This document shows positions 39,590 to 58,254 of a DNA stretch of 64,000 bases, one piece after another. The stretch spans positions 3,034,449 through 3,098,448 of the forward strand of contig JAEVLN010000011.1 in NCBI GenBank assembly GCA_018350325.1. The letters run 5' to 3'. Numbering within the stretch: the stretch's first letter is position 1; each line of letters opens with the position of its first letter. The position numbers and the translations under genes are program-made. Source of the stretch: Globodera rostochiensis (lineage: Eukaryota > Nematoda > Chromadorea > Rhabditida > Heteroderidae). Under the pieces are notes generated by a model that was given only the letters and a program-made list of their open reading frames with translations, did no database searches and had not been told where the DNA came from.

Positions 39590-40263
39590 CGATGACAGAC
39601 GTCCCGTGGCGGGGTGGACGAATGAATGACTTTAAAAGTCACTGGAACTATTTATTCTACAGACAAAAGACGATATTAATATTTTAAACAAAAGAGAAAA
39701 GAAAGTTACGAAAGTTCGTCCACCCTTTGTCCAGTACGAACGTCCGACGAAGGCTAAATGCCAAAATGAAAAAACTTTTATAAAATGTCTCCTAACTTTG
39801 TACTAATTACGGCTTCCTGGTCCCGGCAAATATTCTATTTTTAGTGCCGAAAACTATTGTGATAACCACATTTCCGAGCCTCTTCGTTCCCTCTCACGGC
39901 ATAATTTTCACTTTTTAAAGTCCGCTGTCATTTTCCGGTATATTTTTTTGTTTCATTCTTTAAACTCCTAAATCTGTTAAAACACACACGTGCCCTTTTC
40001 TCATATGTACGTAATTCAATTATTTTCATGTGTTTTTTTTGTTTTGTTATGGAACTCAATTTTATTTAAAAAAATGTTTTGGGCATATACATATTTATTT
40101 TCCAAACTAAAAAAATGGGATATAGGAATCACCAGGCGTTCAGGAAATCCGGAATTTTTGAGGTTTCTTTTTGAAAATATTATTTCAATAATAAACTAAA
40201 TTCTTTAAACCCGTGATTATAAGCTTTAATTATGCTTTTTACATATTCTGTCAGTTTAGGTGT
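39590..40263. other. Intergenic region between the furin-like gene and TBCD
   Basis: AT-rich 3' UTR and promoter sequence. CAGTTTAG near 40252-40259 lies a few bases before the TBCD ATG and could be a trans-splice acceptor. No gene is seen. Confidence 0.4.
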
Positions 40264-43200
40264 ATGATGTCTTCATCTTTAGTCTTGTCTCCGAAGGACA
40301 GTTGTTACGGTCTTGATGGGACTTCTCAAGTGATTGGATGTACTCCAATCCGATTGGAGGATGGTCATTTGACTGAATTGCGCTCACTCATTGCGTCATT
40401 GCCTGATAGCATACGAAGTTCATCTACTGAAGAAGTGTGGCCTTTTGGGGCTGTGGACATTGCCCAAAATTTGACTTTAGAAAAATTTGGAGCGTTTTGA
40501 GAAATTAGTCCTATTGTACAGTGAAGAGCCGCAATTGTTGGATCCAGCTTTAGCTTCTCTGGTCGATGACCTTCTCAAATTCGTCGAATGGCATTCTCCG
40601 CCATCGGATGGCACCGGCCGGAAGTTGTCTCTGCTCACTTCGGCTGCGCTGGTCCGTCTCAGAACATTGAGCATGGTTCGGGGCCACAAATTCCTGATGC
40701 GTTTCCTTCCCCATGAGGTCGGCTTTATCCTTCTTTCTTTTGCATTGATCTTTTTAGTTTGAACTTTTTGAGCCCGTTTTGGAGAGTTTGGAATATTTCG
40801 CGCACCTTTTGGGTGCTGCCTCTAATGCGATAAGTTCTGCCGTGGGTCGGGATTTCGTTCGGGTTGACGTTGACAAAAGATTTGTTCACATTCTCACGGT
40901 GTGGCTTTCGATTATCTGCAAAAACCCATTCAATTTGGCGCGCAGTGCACAAATGCAGCGGGATGGGGGGGACGTCGAGCAGAGAATTTCAATTTGTTTG
41001 GATATTTTCCAGCGGGAAATGGCCTCCATTGGAGAATTGGTCCTCCGATTTCCCGCATTTTGTTCGCAATTTTGACTTTAGGCCGTTGTCCCCACATTGT
41101 TGGCACAAATTTTGACACGAAACGCGGACAATAAACGCATTTTAACGCCTCGTTTTGACGCGTTCAAACGGACTTTTCAAGGCTTTGAGACTGAATCGGA
41201 CGGAGGAGTGCCGCTGATTAGCCAATTGAAATTGCTTATTGCCATTTTGAAACAGGTCGAACAAAAAAGCATACTTTTCTCGCTATATTTGAACTTTAGG
41301 GCCGTCGACTCGAACTGCGACCTTTTGCGTTTGACCTTTTATGCGCTCTTTCTCCGCAATTTGTTCGTGCTAATTGCCCCAATATTCTCATCCGCGACCT
41401 CATCGCTAAACTCCTCCAACGTCTCGCCCTCGTCCTCCTCCGTCCTCGGCTTGCACCGTGGCGTTATCACTGTGGCCACAGGTCGTTGGAGGAGAATTTG
41501 CGAGGCCGGAGGGGCCAAACCGAAGCGGTGGAAAGTGATAGAAAACAACGCACCGAAGAGGGGGACGAGGAGGGGGAGGACGAATCGGCTGTTCATTACG
41601 ATCAGGTCAGGTCTCGCCTTTGCGGTCATTCTTTCATTTATACAATACAATATTTTTAAAGTTTTTTTTAATAATATTTTCAGGTCGAAATTTTGTTGGG
41701 AGAATTGTTGCTAAAAGTCACTGACAAAGACAACGTCGTGCGTTGGACGGCTGCGAAAGGAATCGCTCGAATTTGTGCCCGACTCCCACGCCAGGCAAAT
41801 GAATAGGCAAATTTACATTAATTAACCTTTGGGTTCGGGGACCCCCAATCCAGATTGTATTTAAAAGGCAATTTGACTAGATAATTTGTTCTTCAATTAA
41901 TCGGACGCTACACAAATACCTTTAGGGAATTTGGGCTGGGAGTCGCAAAACGGAAAAGTATTAACCTTTTTTATGTAAAGATGGGGGCTGAAGTTGTTTC
42001 TTCGGTGCTCATTAATTGCTTCGGCGAGTCCAACGCGGACGAAGCGGCCAATTCGTGGCACGGCGGGTGTTTGGCATTGGCTGAACTCTGTCGACGGGGG
42101 TGCCTTTTGCCGGATCAAGTCCCAAAAGTGATGTTAGCATTTATTGCTTCTGATTATGTTAATTAACCTTCATTCTCTTCAGGTTGTTGTCGGTATTCTC
42201 CCACGCGCACTTACTTTTGAGCAGTTTCACCTCGGCTTTACGCAGGCAGTGAATGTGCGGGACGCCGCTTGTTATATTTGTTGGGCATTTGCTCGAGCAT
42301 ATGAGGCAAGTTGAGAAGGAATTCCGTTGTTCTTTGGTGGTTCAGTGCAATTGTTTCTTTTCGACCGTTTTTTGTCTTTGGTTCGAACCCTCTCCACGGC
42401 GATTAATTTGTTGCGTTAAATGATGACAATGGTTCTTCTTTCCCCAACTGAGTTCGTTCTGCTGACTTTTAACCGCTAAAAATACTCTGATAACGCTCGT
42501 TTTTTTGTTTTATTTTGTTTTTTTACCGCTAAATCCAACAAATCCAAAGCAATTAAACGGCGAAATGCGTTTCTTTTAATTAAAGGCTGAACTCCTTCGG
42601 AAACTTTTGAGTCCGTTGGCTGGCATTCTTCTTTCTGTTGCTTTATTTGACCGAGAAGTGAACGTGCGAAGGGCTGCGAGTGCCGCTTTTCAAGTCATCC
42701 TTTTGCTTTGCTTCGATTTTCATGACAAATTGTTTATATTTTTAGGAAAACGTTGGCCGCAATGATTCGTTTCCACACGGAATTGCCGTTCTGTCAATGG
42801 TCGATTTTGTGGAAGTGGCACGGACCAAACATTGCTACACAGAATTGGCCGTTAAGGTCGACGGGCAGTTTTTGATTCTTAATAAACCTTTTTATTTTAG
42901 GTCGCCGCCCATTTTGGCTATTTCGTTCGTCCGATGTTGGACCATTTGTGCGAATTGAAAAGCGTCCATTGGGACGAAATGGTGCGCAAATTGGCGGCGG
43001 ATTCCATCCAAAGAATTGCTGTGTTTGATTCGGACTACGCTTTCGGAAAGGCAACGAACGTTACCGGACTCTACCGAACTTTGAATTATTTTAGATTTTC
43101 CCCGTTTTGTGTGACCGCCTTCGCTCCGCGGACCCCGTCGTGAAGCACGGCGCCTTTCTTGGAGTTTCCGGGCTGCTTTTGGCACTCAGTGGAAAGCATG

Positions 43201-45641
43201 ACGGTGGGTGATTCATTGTTTAATTTGTTTGATCGTGCCAATCTTGGGGTTTTCGTCCTCAGTTCTCAAATATCGCGACCTTTTTTTCTCGGCCGTCACT
43301 GATCAGTGCGTTTCTCTTGGACACCACCGAAGCAAAGGCTTTTCTTTGATCGGAAAATCGCTTTGTCGTATCATTGAGTCACTTTGTGCCATCGGATGCG
43401 ATCTTACGGACGAACAGGTACAGTTTATGTTTGTTCGGTAGCTGATGCTAATCTTTGATTTACCCGACAGCTGATCCAATTTCACGATATTCTCGATATT
43501 GTGATCAGTGACTCCAACAAACAAATGGCCGAATATGCGGCCGCGGCATTCCCCACTCTGATGGCTTTTTATAAGAACGGGCGTTTTGCTTTTCTCGTTG
43601 ATCGAATTCGGAAGAAATATTTTTCTGAGGTGAGTGAAATGGCGATTTTGGATTAAGAAGATGGCTTTATTGTTTCCCCCCATTCTTTCCTAATTCGCAT
43701 ATAATGTGTTACCTTTTTTAGTTTTGGCCCAATTTATGCCTTTGGCATCAAATTAATTACTCAAACTTATGCCCGCCTTCTTCAGGTTGTTGGGCCATGC
43801 CAAAATGAATCTCTTCGGGTTTCTTGCATCATTCCTCTCGGGCATATTCACGCAGATTTTCTTTGTTCCCAATTCGATTTGACAACGGATGGGGCGACAA
43901 AGTCAACAAATTCATTTTTGGGAGTTTCCGTCCTGCAAAAGTTGAAGGAGGCCATTCAGGAGTAAAAAATGAATCTTTTTTTTTTCTAATATAATTTTTG
44001 AAGCTTACGCACTCCGAAATGGGTTTTTGCAAGAGTTGCCGCCATGCAAACAATTTGCATTCTGTTGAAGAAGTTTACACCTCCAAATTACGAGTGGGGG
44101 CAGCTCATTGAATGGTTTATTTGTTTTTTGATTAAATAAGAGCAAATCTTAGCTTAACAATCGTTTCCGATGATTACACGACCACAACAAACGGGGACAT
44201 CGGCCGTTTTGCTCGTCTTCAGGCAGTCCATGTAATATAAATTGAAATGACTTTGACGGATTGAAAGTTTAAACAGGCGTTTTTTAATTGTTAATATTGA
44301 AAATTGCCCGATTTCGTATGGTTTTTTTGTGCTTTTGAGGCCATTGGTCAACTTCTTCCCCTCGCCTTTTCGTCCGCCCCTTTTCCGGTGTCGCAATTTC
44401 AACTGAACAAAGCGATTGGGAAGGTTGTGGAGAGGGCCTGCGAGTCCATCGACGACCTCCGCGAGGTTTGTGTCGAATAACCAATAAATCTCCCGAAATT
44501 GCATATTTCAGAAAGCATGCAAAGTTTTGGGCGAATTGGCAAAACTCGACGAAAAGCATCCGCTGAGCGCCGCAATTGTCGAAAGAGAAAGGCTTATTTC
44601 GATATTCACTTTAGCTTCAACAAGTCACTGACCGTTTTAGTCAATTATTTTCGAAAATAAATTTTATTGGTTTTAAGCCAATCAAAACGGCACAACGCCG
44701 CCGCCGCCCTTTTCTTCGGTCGATTGGCGCCATTCTCAGGGCTTTTTGCGGTTGGCGCCTTTGTTGGACTCGCCCACTTATGGCCGAAATGCGTTAGCCG
44801 GCTTCGTTCTTTCTGCCGGTATTATAAATTGTTTTATAAAATAATTTTCTTTAATTTTGTCATTGCTTTTTGTCACCAACCAAATCTTAGGAAGTGTGTG
44901 CAGTTGGACCAGTCAGAACGCTTTTTTGGCAATTGCGTCGCATTTGAAACCGAACAAACAAAATGTTCAGGTCGTCTTTGCATTTGTAGTTGGTATACTT
45001 TTGTCCGTTCAGTTCCTCAACAATTTCCTCTCTGAACTTCTCGTCGTTTATTCCGCAATCGTTTCTCGTCATGGCGACGCAAGTCCTGTGCTTTTTCTCT
45101 TTCGAACGCTTCTTAACGACCGTCAATTGCAAAGAATTGAGGCAGAACCGGACAAACACAGGGAATTCGTCGCTCTCTGTGAACTGTCGATCAAAGTGAG
45201 ACTGAAATGGCTTCTATTTACAGTAATTAGCACTTAAATATTCCAGTTGGCCTTAGGCAAGGGAAGGCCAAAGGTTAAAACTTTGGCAGTTTCGGTGCTC
45301 GGCTCGCTGCTTCAACTCAGCAAACGAAGCCAAATTTATCGGCGCGTACTTTTCTTGGTGGGCGGGCGGGCATCGACTCGAATATTTATTGCATTTCCCC
45401 GTTTCTGAAGCTCCTCTCACTGCTCGATTCTCCCTACGCGTCGTTACGAGAACAGGCGGCCGAGCAGCTGTTCGAGTATTTCAGCTGTGAGGCAAGCGAT
45501 GGAGGCCAAGAAGGTGAAGTTGGAATTGAAACTGGCATGGCACTCGAATTGTTGACGGGGACCGATTGGAGCAAAGGGAAGGGACTGGCGGACACGAAGC
45601 GACAGATCAGCGACATTCTTTTGACTGAAATGACTGAGTGA
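40264..45641 (+). CDS. Tubulin-folding cofactor D (TBCD)
   Basis: TBCD holds beta-tubulin during heterodimer assembly and acts with cofactors C and E and Arl2. Twenty-four exons close in phase to 1,230 residues (human 1,192). Boundaries include 40264-40434, 40481-40717, 40758-41039, 41082-41255, 41300-41605, 41684-41794, 41981-42127, 42183-42305, 42586-42693, 42746-42856, 42901-43050, 43095-43203, 43263-43417, 43471-43629, 43786-43961, 44004-44114, 44153-44231, 44340-44465, 44512-44623, 44678-44818, 44891-44970, 45013-45195, 45247-45357 and 45411-45641. HEAT-type blocks include [54 protein letters not shown] and [18 protein letters not shown]. Introns 41795-41980 and 42306-42585 are GC-AG, the latter with GAG before GCAAGT. 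43051-43094 is probably GC-AG too, though a GT nine bases later is possible. Confidence 0.93.
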
Positions 45642-47427
45642 GAGAGACAAAGTCACCTTTTTTAAAAATTCGCATTTATTTGCCAAAGAATAAGGCCCAA
45701 TAAATTAATTTATTCAGCGCAAACCTTAGGGCCTAGAAGTTTCTTGGGACTTACAAATTGAATGGAATCACCGGTTGCTTCTTCACTTTTACTTCAAAGA
45801 GCAAGAATTTACATAATATATCAAGATTTGACAAAATCGGTTAAATTGAAGAATGCTTGTACCGCACCAAATCCTATAAATTATATGTCAATCGACTCCA
45901 TTCTAAGCCTAACCCACGAATCCGTAAAAAATTGCGGACTTTGAAGCAAGTTATGAGCCCGGGACTGAAGTGTCTTTTGACTGGGGACTCAGTTGTCCAC
46001 GATTAAAAAAACGGGAAAAATCACGAGTCCGGATTTTCATGTTTTTTTGGCGAATAGGGAATCGTGAGAGAAGCCCAGAAATAGCATTCATTTCAAAAAA
46101 TTTTCGAATTAGGGCGACTCTTTAGTCCATATAAATCCATATTTCGTCATTTTCCCATAATAAATCCATATTTTGGCCTTTTTGGTCAAAAATTCAAAAA
46201 AATACGGACTTTTTGTGAAAATTTCATTAAAAAAATGCGATAAAAACTAAAAACGTACCATTAAAAATCAAAAAATTTTCAACCAAAAATGCACCCCCCT
46301 AAAAATGACTTTTTCTTGGACCAAAATCCCACCCCCAAAGATCGAAATTTTCTTTAAAATTTTTTATTGATATTTTTAATTTTGACAGGGGTATTCGAGG
46401 GCGTAGAATCCGAATCTGACATCCATTGCGATAAATTTTGAACCCGAACCCGAATTCGAACAATTTTTTAAAATTCAAAAATTTCCGAAAATCAATTTCA
46501 TTAAAAGGCATGAATTCGATCATTACTTGCCTTTTCGTTATAATTTTGTGGATTTTTGAATGATTTTGAGGTTAACATTGATTTTTGAAAAGTTTAGATT
46601 TTTCACAAATTGTTCGAATCCGGGGTTCGGAATTAGTCGAAACAGAGTTCAGATTCGGAATCTACGGCCCCGTAAACCCCAAGAAACACCATTTCTCGAC
46701 TCTGGGAATTTTTTATTTAAAAAAAAAAGGGGGGGGTATAAACTAACTATTACCGGAAAATTAATAAAGAATGACGAATTTTGAATCGTTTTTACGCATA
46801 AATTGAGAAGATTTGGTCCGTTTTAGCATCCGCTTTTTTTTAGTCAATATAAATCCGGACCCTAAAAATCACCTTGCAGTATTGCCAAAATTCATTTGTG
46901 TACATATTTATGCAATTTCATAAAATATAAAAACAGAGGGAAGTCATAAGGGTGAAAAAGTAGATGAACTTCATGGACTTACGATGGTTTCTGTTTGTCA
47001 AATGCGATGGTTGTATTAAAATAGACGCGCCTAAGGGGAAATCGATGGGACCAAGCGAGCGGATGAATTAAATGAAGAAACCTTTTCAAGATTTACCAGC
47101 ATTTATCGAAAAAGAAAATAGCCAAATCAATGCGTTTCTTCACCATTCGCTTATGGGGGATCATTTCCATTTTGAGATGATATTTATAAGTTCAGCAGGT
47201 AACAAACAGACAAAACAAATGTGTAATTGAATTGGATGGTCGTTTTTGAAGCGACAAAAATGTTGAAATAATATTGGAGAAATGCCGCCAAAAATAAAAT
47301 GGCCACTGAGAGAAAGAATGGGCGATGAATGAACGATTTGATTGGCTGCGACAGAGAACAGAAGCGAAATAAATAAGTGAAGAACAACATTAAAAGGGGC
47401 GAGGCATTCGTTTGGCCACCCCGTCCC
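45642..47427. other. Intergenic region between TBCD and Groucho
   Basis: These 1.8 kb separate two convergent genes and are AT-rich. They contain an inverted-repeat element at about 46385-46680 (listed separately) and no gene I can support. Confidence 0.5.
46385..46680. repeat. Inverted repeat of the GAATTCGAACAATTTT family
   Basis: The left arm includes GTAGAATCCGAATCTGACAT and CCCGAATTCGAACAATTTTT (about 46402-46475). The right arm carries the inverted form, with AAATTGTTCGAATCCGGGG and CAGATTCGGAATCTACGGCC (about 46604-46672). The same motif order occurs at 50828-51125. A degraded match is at about 11362. The interior is AT-rich. Confidence 0.65.
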
Positions 47428-53004
<5,577 letters not shown>

Positions 53005-53265
53005 GCTGGCGCCCGTGACCGATGTGGACGTTGCAGCAGAGCCCTGCTGGTGCTGGGAGCTGCTGGAAGGTTTGGAGCGAATGTTGGCTGTTGGGGGGAC
53101 GCACAAAACGCCCGGCAAAGTGACAATCGAAAGGATTAGCACCCAAAAGTAATAAAAAGAGTCCGCTCCCGACGCGCAAATTCCTAAAACAAAAAAGTGA
53201 TCATTTAAATCATTATTCAAAAAATGTCAAGGAAATATGTCAAATTGAATTCATAGTGGATAAAT

Positions 53266-53399
53266 GGTCCGGTAGGAAAATGTCCGGTATGGGAAGCGGA
53301 CAAAATGTCCGGTAAGCAAAAATGGGACAAAACCTTTTGCTTTTCGGACGTTTTGACTGAATGGACCGGACATTTCATCGTTTTCCCCACTACCGGACC
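53266..53399. mobile_element. Small inverted-repeat element with GGTCCGGTAG ends
   Basis: A 134-bp element beginning GGTCCGGTAGGAAAA and ending TTTTCCCCACTACCGGACC. The interior has more CCGGACA/TGTCCGG motifs. Related fragments occur near 11219-11330 and 17979-18018. No target duplication is clear. It is probably a MITE. Confidence 0.65.
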
Positions 53400-55959
53400 T
53401 TTTTGCGTCGCTTCGGTTTTAGGATTTAGTTTTTTTTTTCATAATTTGTATCAGCTTTTATGTTTAAAAATGTTTTCCGGCGGCCGCCCGAACCCTCCGC
53501 TCCTAAAAAAGTTTAATTTAAATCAGGTCTCAGATCTCAAAAAATTTAAAATCCGCTTCGGAGAATTAAAAATCCTAATTTAGTAAGAGCAATAGTGTCA
53601 GGCCCCTCACGTCAAAACATTGTTTGACCCTTTGTCCAACTGCACTTTTTAGTGGTGCAAAGGTGACAAAAAAAATCAGTTTTTTTGTGTGGCAAAAATC
53701 CAAACAAAAATTTATGCTTGCATAACTTTTGATACTGATCAAAAAAGCTAATTGGACAAAGTTGGTACAACACCACCTTCATGGAATCCGAATTATGACC
53801 TGAAAAGCCCAAAAAATCAAAAATATAGTTTTTAATCATAACTTTTTTCAAACTTAACATATCGAGTTGAATTTAAGTTTATTTTATTCGGCGCATTTAG
53901 CGCTTTCAAAGATACTAGTTATATTTGGTTTGTTTCGAAGGTTCAAAGTTAGAGGTGATGAGTTGGGTTGGTGATGAAATGGGGGCCTCAAAAGTCCACA
54001 AAAATACGCATTTCAAAAAAAAATCCTCGTTGGCCTTTCCAAAAACCAACGCAGATATCCGAGCCCTAATTTAAATTACGAGCGCATTTATTGGGTCTGC
54101 TGACAATGAATGACGTTTTATTGCAATAAACAAACTCCAGCTTTTCTACATTACTTCTGTGTGTTTGTGTGAAAGGAGGCGCTAAGGGTCCTTTGTCCCC
54201 CCCTCCACTCGGTGGTCGATTGTAATCGCCTCCTCTTCCCTCCCTCAGAAAAGGATGAATTGGGGGGGGGGGATGGATCGTCCGATGGGGGGGGGGGGCT
54301 AATGGGCTGTCGATGTGAATGAGCGGGCCCCGACTTTGGTCGTTGCGCCTCTTTTCTCCTGTCGTCGTTATTTGGTGGAAGGCGGGCGAAAAGAAACGAA
54401 TTGAAAAGGGTGAAGAGGCGATGAAGAAGTGAGTGGAGGAGAGTTGACGGGACGGGAGGGGACGACACTCCGAAATCAAATCGCTCGGATGCGATTTGGA
54501 GGATCGGATCAGAAAGAACTGATTTGTGAGGTGGGATGCATTTGGGGGGGGGGCGTCCTCTGTGTTGTTGTCGCCGATTGATTCGTCTGCCATTGGTCGA
54601 AAATGAATGAAGGATGAAGGAGTAATGGGTGGAGGAGATGAACATGGGGAACCATCGGCGGGGAGGGGGGGGGGGAGGGGGAGATAAGCGGATGAATGAA
54701 TTAGGTAAAAGATGCGCGAGAGGGATGAAAAGAAAGGGGAGGGCTGTGAATAAAGGGGAAGAAGTTGAAATCGAATGGATGGGGACCAAAATTAGCGGGG
54801 GGTGGGAGGATCAATGGTGGGGGATTGGATGAGGGGGGGAGGGAGGGGGATCATTGGGTGGGGGATCAATGGGGGGAGATTGGATGAGGGGGAGGGGGAT
54901 CAAGGGGGGGGGGATTGGATAAGGGGGGGGGGGGTGGGGGATCAATGGAAGGGAGGGGGGGATGTACATACATACAAACACATATGCAGTAGAAAGAAGT
55001 TGGGAATTGCGTTGTTTGCGCATCTGAAGGGATGAGATGATGATGATGAGTGGGGAAGGGCCTTCTTCCCTTTCTGCGAAGACATTGAAAGGATTGGGGG
55101 GGGGGCGGGATGTCGGGAGCAGAGGACGGATGAATGGGTGGATTGGCAGGGGGTGACTGGGCGGGTTGGATTTCGCCAAATGAATAGAAAAGTGAATGGG
55201 CGGGTGGATACATACACCAAAAGGGCCCCCCCCCCCCTCCCCCCTCCCACTACATCCATCTTTTCCTCTTCTCCCGCCTTTGCGCCTATTCGAAATGGCA
55301 AATGAGTGAGTGGGAAAAGCGAGGGGAATGGTGAAAGGAATTGGGAGGATTGGATGGATGATGGAGAGGATGTGGGGGGGGGGGGGGGAGGGGGGGGGGA
55401 GGGGGGGGGGGGAGGGGGGGGGGGGGTGTTTGTCCTTTCCCTTCAATGAATGGATGGATGGACACTATTTGCCTTGGCCCGCTGCAGAGGAGCCAAATGG
55501 GGGCGGGGGGGGGGGATGCCTCTCGGCAAGGACGGGTTGGCTGTGTTGTGTTTGGGCGGTGGGTGCCCTTCTCCCTCTCAATTTCATTTCTTTACTGCCA
55601 TCCTCTCTCTTCTCTTATCCCATATAATTTGGCGATTTGCATATGAAATGGCATGGGATAGCGAATGACTGGGCGAGCGGATGGGCGTGGGGGGGAGGGA
55701 AACGGAGGGTGCCGGGGTGGTGGGAAGTGTCCCTCCGAGTGGAACAAATAAATTGGAGGATTTGCTTTAGTGATTATTGGAAATCCCTAAAATCGAATCG
55801 ATTGTGACAATTATATCGTTCCTTTAATGCTATAAGTTGTTGTTCAAGGAGTGGGGATTATCTGTAGTTCTTTCCCCACAAAGACAAGGCCATTACTCTC
55901 TTGCTGCATTCTCCTCCTCCTTTCCCTCCTCTCCTTTTTCCCAATTTCCCCCCCCCCCA

Positions 55960-56345
55960 TTCATCCGGATATCCACTTCCCCCCCCCCTTCCCCCACTTT
56001 CCCCCCCCCCCCCCTCCCCACTTCCTCCCCCCCCCCCCCTCTCCCCCCACTTCCCCCCCCCTTCCCCCACTTTCCCCCCCCCCCCTCCCCACTTCCTCCC
56101 CCCCCCCCCTCTCCCCCCACTTCCCCCCCCCTTCCCCCACTTTCCCCCCCCCCCTCCCACTTCCTCCCCCCCCCCCCCTCTCCCCCCACTTCCCCCCCCC
56201 CTTCCCCCACTTTCCCCCCCCCCCTCCCCACTTCCTCCCCCCCCCCCCCCCTCTCCCCCCACTTCCCCCCCCCTTCCCCACTTTCCCCCCCCCCCCTCCC
56301 CACTTCCTCCCCCCCCCCCCCTCTCCCCCCACTTCCCCCCCCCCC
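55960..56345. repeat. C-rich minisatellite
   Basis: Tandem units of about 65 bp, each built from CTCCCCACTTCC, a C run, CTCTCCCCCCACTTCC, a C run, CTTCCCCCACTTT and a C run, repeat about six times. Length variation is mostly in the C runs. Confidence 0.85.
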
Positions 56346-56940
56346 ACCCTTCGCCTTCCCTTCAACTCAATCATTCGAGTCGCCGCGGGAAAGGGCAAAC
56401 AGCACACTCACAACAGCAGAGCGGAGCGATGGCGGAGCGGTGGGATAATTAAGGGCGATGGGCTGGGGGGGGGACAGAATGGCATTGGGAGGGGTGCAAT
56501 TGCCTCGGAGAGAGGGGCGGTCAAACGGATGGCGGATTGGGAGAGGCTAATTGGGGGAGGACAAAAGGAGAAGGGGGGGGGGGACTGAGGAAATGGTAGA
56601 AGGGGGAAGGGGGAAGGGGAGGGGGGGGGGGCGTCTGAATGGATGCGATGGACGGGACGGATCACCGAATATGTGCACATTGGCGAATTGCCTGGAAGGA
56701 TGGACGACGACGACGACACGACTAAGCACACAAAAAGCGTAAAAACAATTTGGAGCAAAATGCTTAGCATAAATATTTGGGACGAATGTATCGAAAGAAG
56801 AAAGGGTTCGTTTACAAAAACAAGTCATTGTGCCAATACGAGAAAGAAATGTGCTTTCCGTTGGAATGGAAACGGAAGAATAATTCCTAAAAGAGGCCAA
56901 CATATATTGCGTCGTGTCGAGAGAGTGAGGCCAATGAGTT

Positions 56941-56972
<32 letters not shown>

Positions 56973-57189
56973 TCCCCCCGTCCCTCTCCCCGCCGGAGGC
57001 CTTCGGAAGGGGCCAAATTGGAAATTTGGCGACAGTGGCGCCAAACAACCACCAAATGCATGGGAAAGTGGGGAGGGCAAAAGCAGCGAAACCATCGAAA
57101 GCCTACGGGGGTGGACATTCTTTGGTGGTGCCATCCACCCCATCCTTTCCCCCCAGGGGAAAAGGAATGCTTGTGGGAAATGAGCATTG

Positions 57190-58012
57190 GACGGAGGGGG
57201 GGGGGGGGGGGGGGGGGGCTTTGCCTGGTGGAAGCGACGACATCACCGGTAGAGAGAAAGGTTGGGAGAATGATGGGAAGTGTGAAACAATGGAGAAAAG
57301 CAGCGAGCGAGTGGTGTGGATTATTGGATGAGGGCGAAAGATGGTGGTGGTAAGGGGGGGGAGGAAGTTGGGAGTTGGGGGAGAGGAGGGGGGGGGGGGA
57401 GGAAGTTGGGGGCTGAGGGGGAGTTGGGGAGGGAGGGGGGAGAGGAGGGGGGGGGGGTGGGGAGGAAGGAGGAGGGGGGAGAGGAGGGGGAGGGAGGAAG
57501 TTGGGAGTTGGGAGTTGGGGGATGGGGGCTAGGGGGAGTTGGGGGAGGGAGGGGGGAGAGGAGGGGGGGGGGGAAGGAGGGAGGGGGGAAGGAGGGGGGG
57601 GAGAGGAAGGAGGGGGGGGAGTTGGGAGTTGGGGAGGGAGGGGGGAGAGAAGGGGGGGGGGAGGAAGTTGGGGGGCTGAGGGGGAGTTGGGGGAGGGAGG
57701 GGGGAGAGAGGGGGGGGGGAGTGGGGAGGAAGGAGGGAGGGGGGAGAGGAGGGGGGGGGAGGTGGGGAGGAGGGGGGGGGGAGGTGGGAGAGGAGGGGGG
57801 GGGGAGGAAGGAGGGGGTGGGGAGGAGGAGGGAGGAGGGAGAGGAGGGGGGGGGTGGGGAGGAAGGAGGGAGGAGGGAGAGGGAGGGGGGGGTGAGGAAG
57901 GAGGGGGAGGGAGGAAGTTGGGAGTTGGGGGAGGGAGGGGGGAAGGGGGGGGGGGACGAAGGAGGGGGAGGGAGGAAGTTGGGGGGGGGCTGAGGGGGAG
58001 TTGGGGGGGGAG
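57190..58012. repeat. G-rich array with GGAAGTTGGGAGTTGGGG motif
   Basis: It opens with a run of about 22 G at 57198. From 57350, units combine GGAGGAAGTTGGGAGTTGG, GAGGGAGGGGGGAGAGG and G runs. No regular single period. The whole block is nearly pyrimidine-free on the plus strand. Confidence 0.8.
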
Positions 58013-58254
58013 GGGAACACATCTGTCGCATAAAGGTCCTTTTGTTCAAAGTTTGAAATGATTTGGCTAAAAAGGGGAGAATATGTAAGGGGTTGGGGTG
58101 AAAGGCAAATTGGCGGCGGCAAATGGAATTGCTGAAATGGGAGACATCCGAAGAGAGAAGCGGCAAACATATCTTTTCCGTTATCTCTTCCGTCGCTTGG
58201 TTTTATGATTCAGCACAGATGGGTGGGGGAGGAGTGGCAAAAGTGGAAGAAGAA

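Noticed and set aside
54066..54593. 175-codon minus-strand frame starting MADESIGDNN
   Set aside because: It has an ATG, but the composition is Pro/Ser/His low complexity from purine-rich DNA and it overlaps other open frames. There is no conserved motif.
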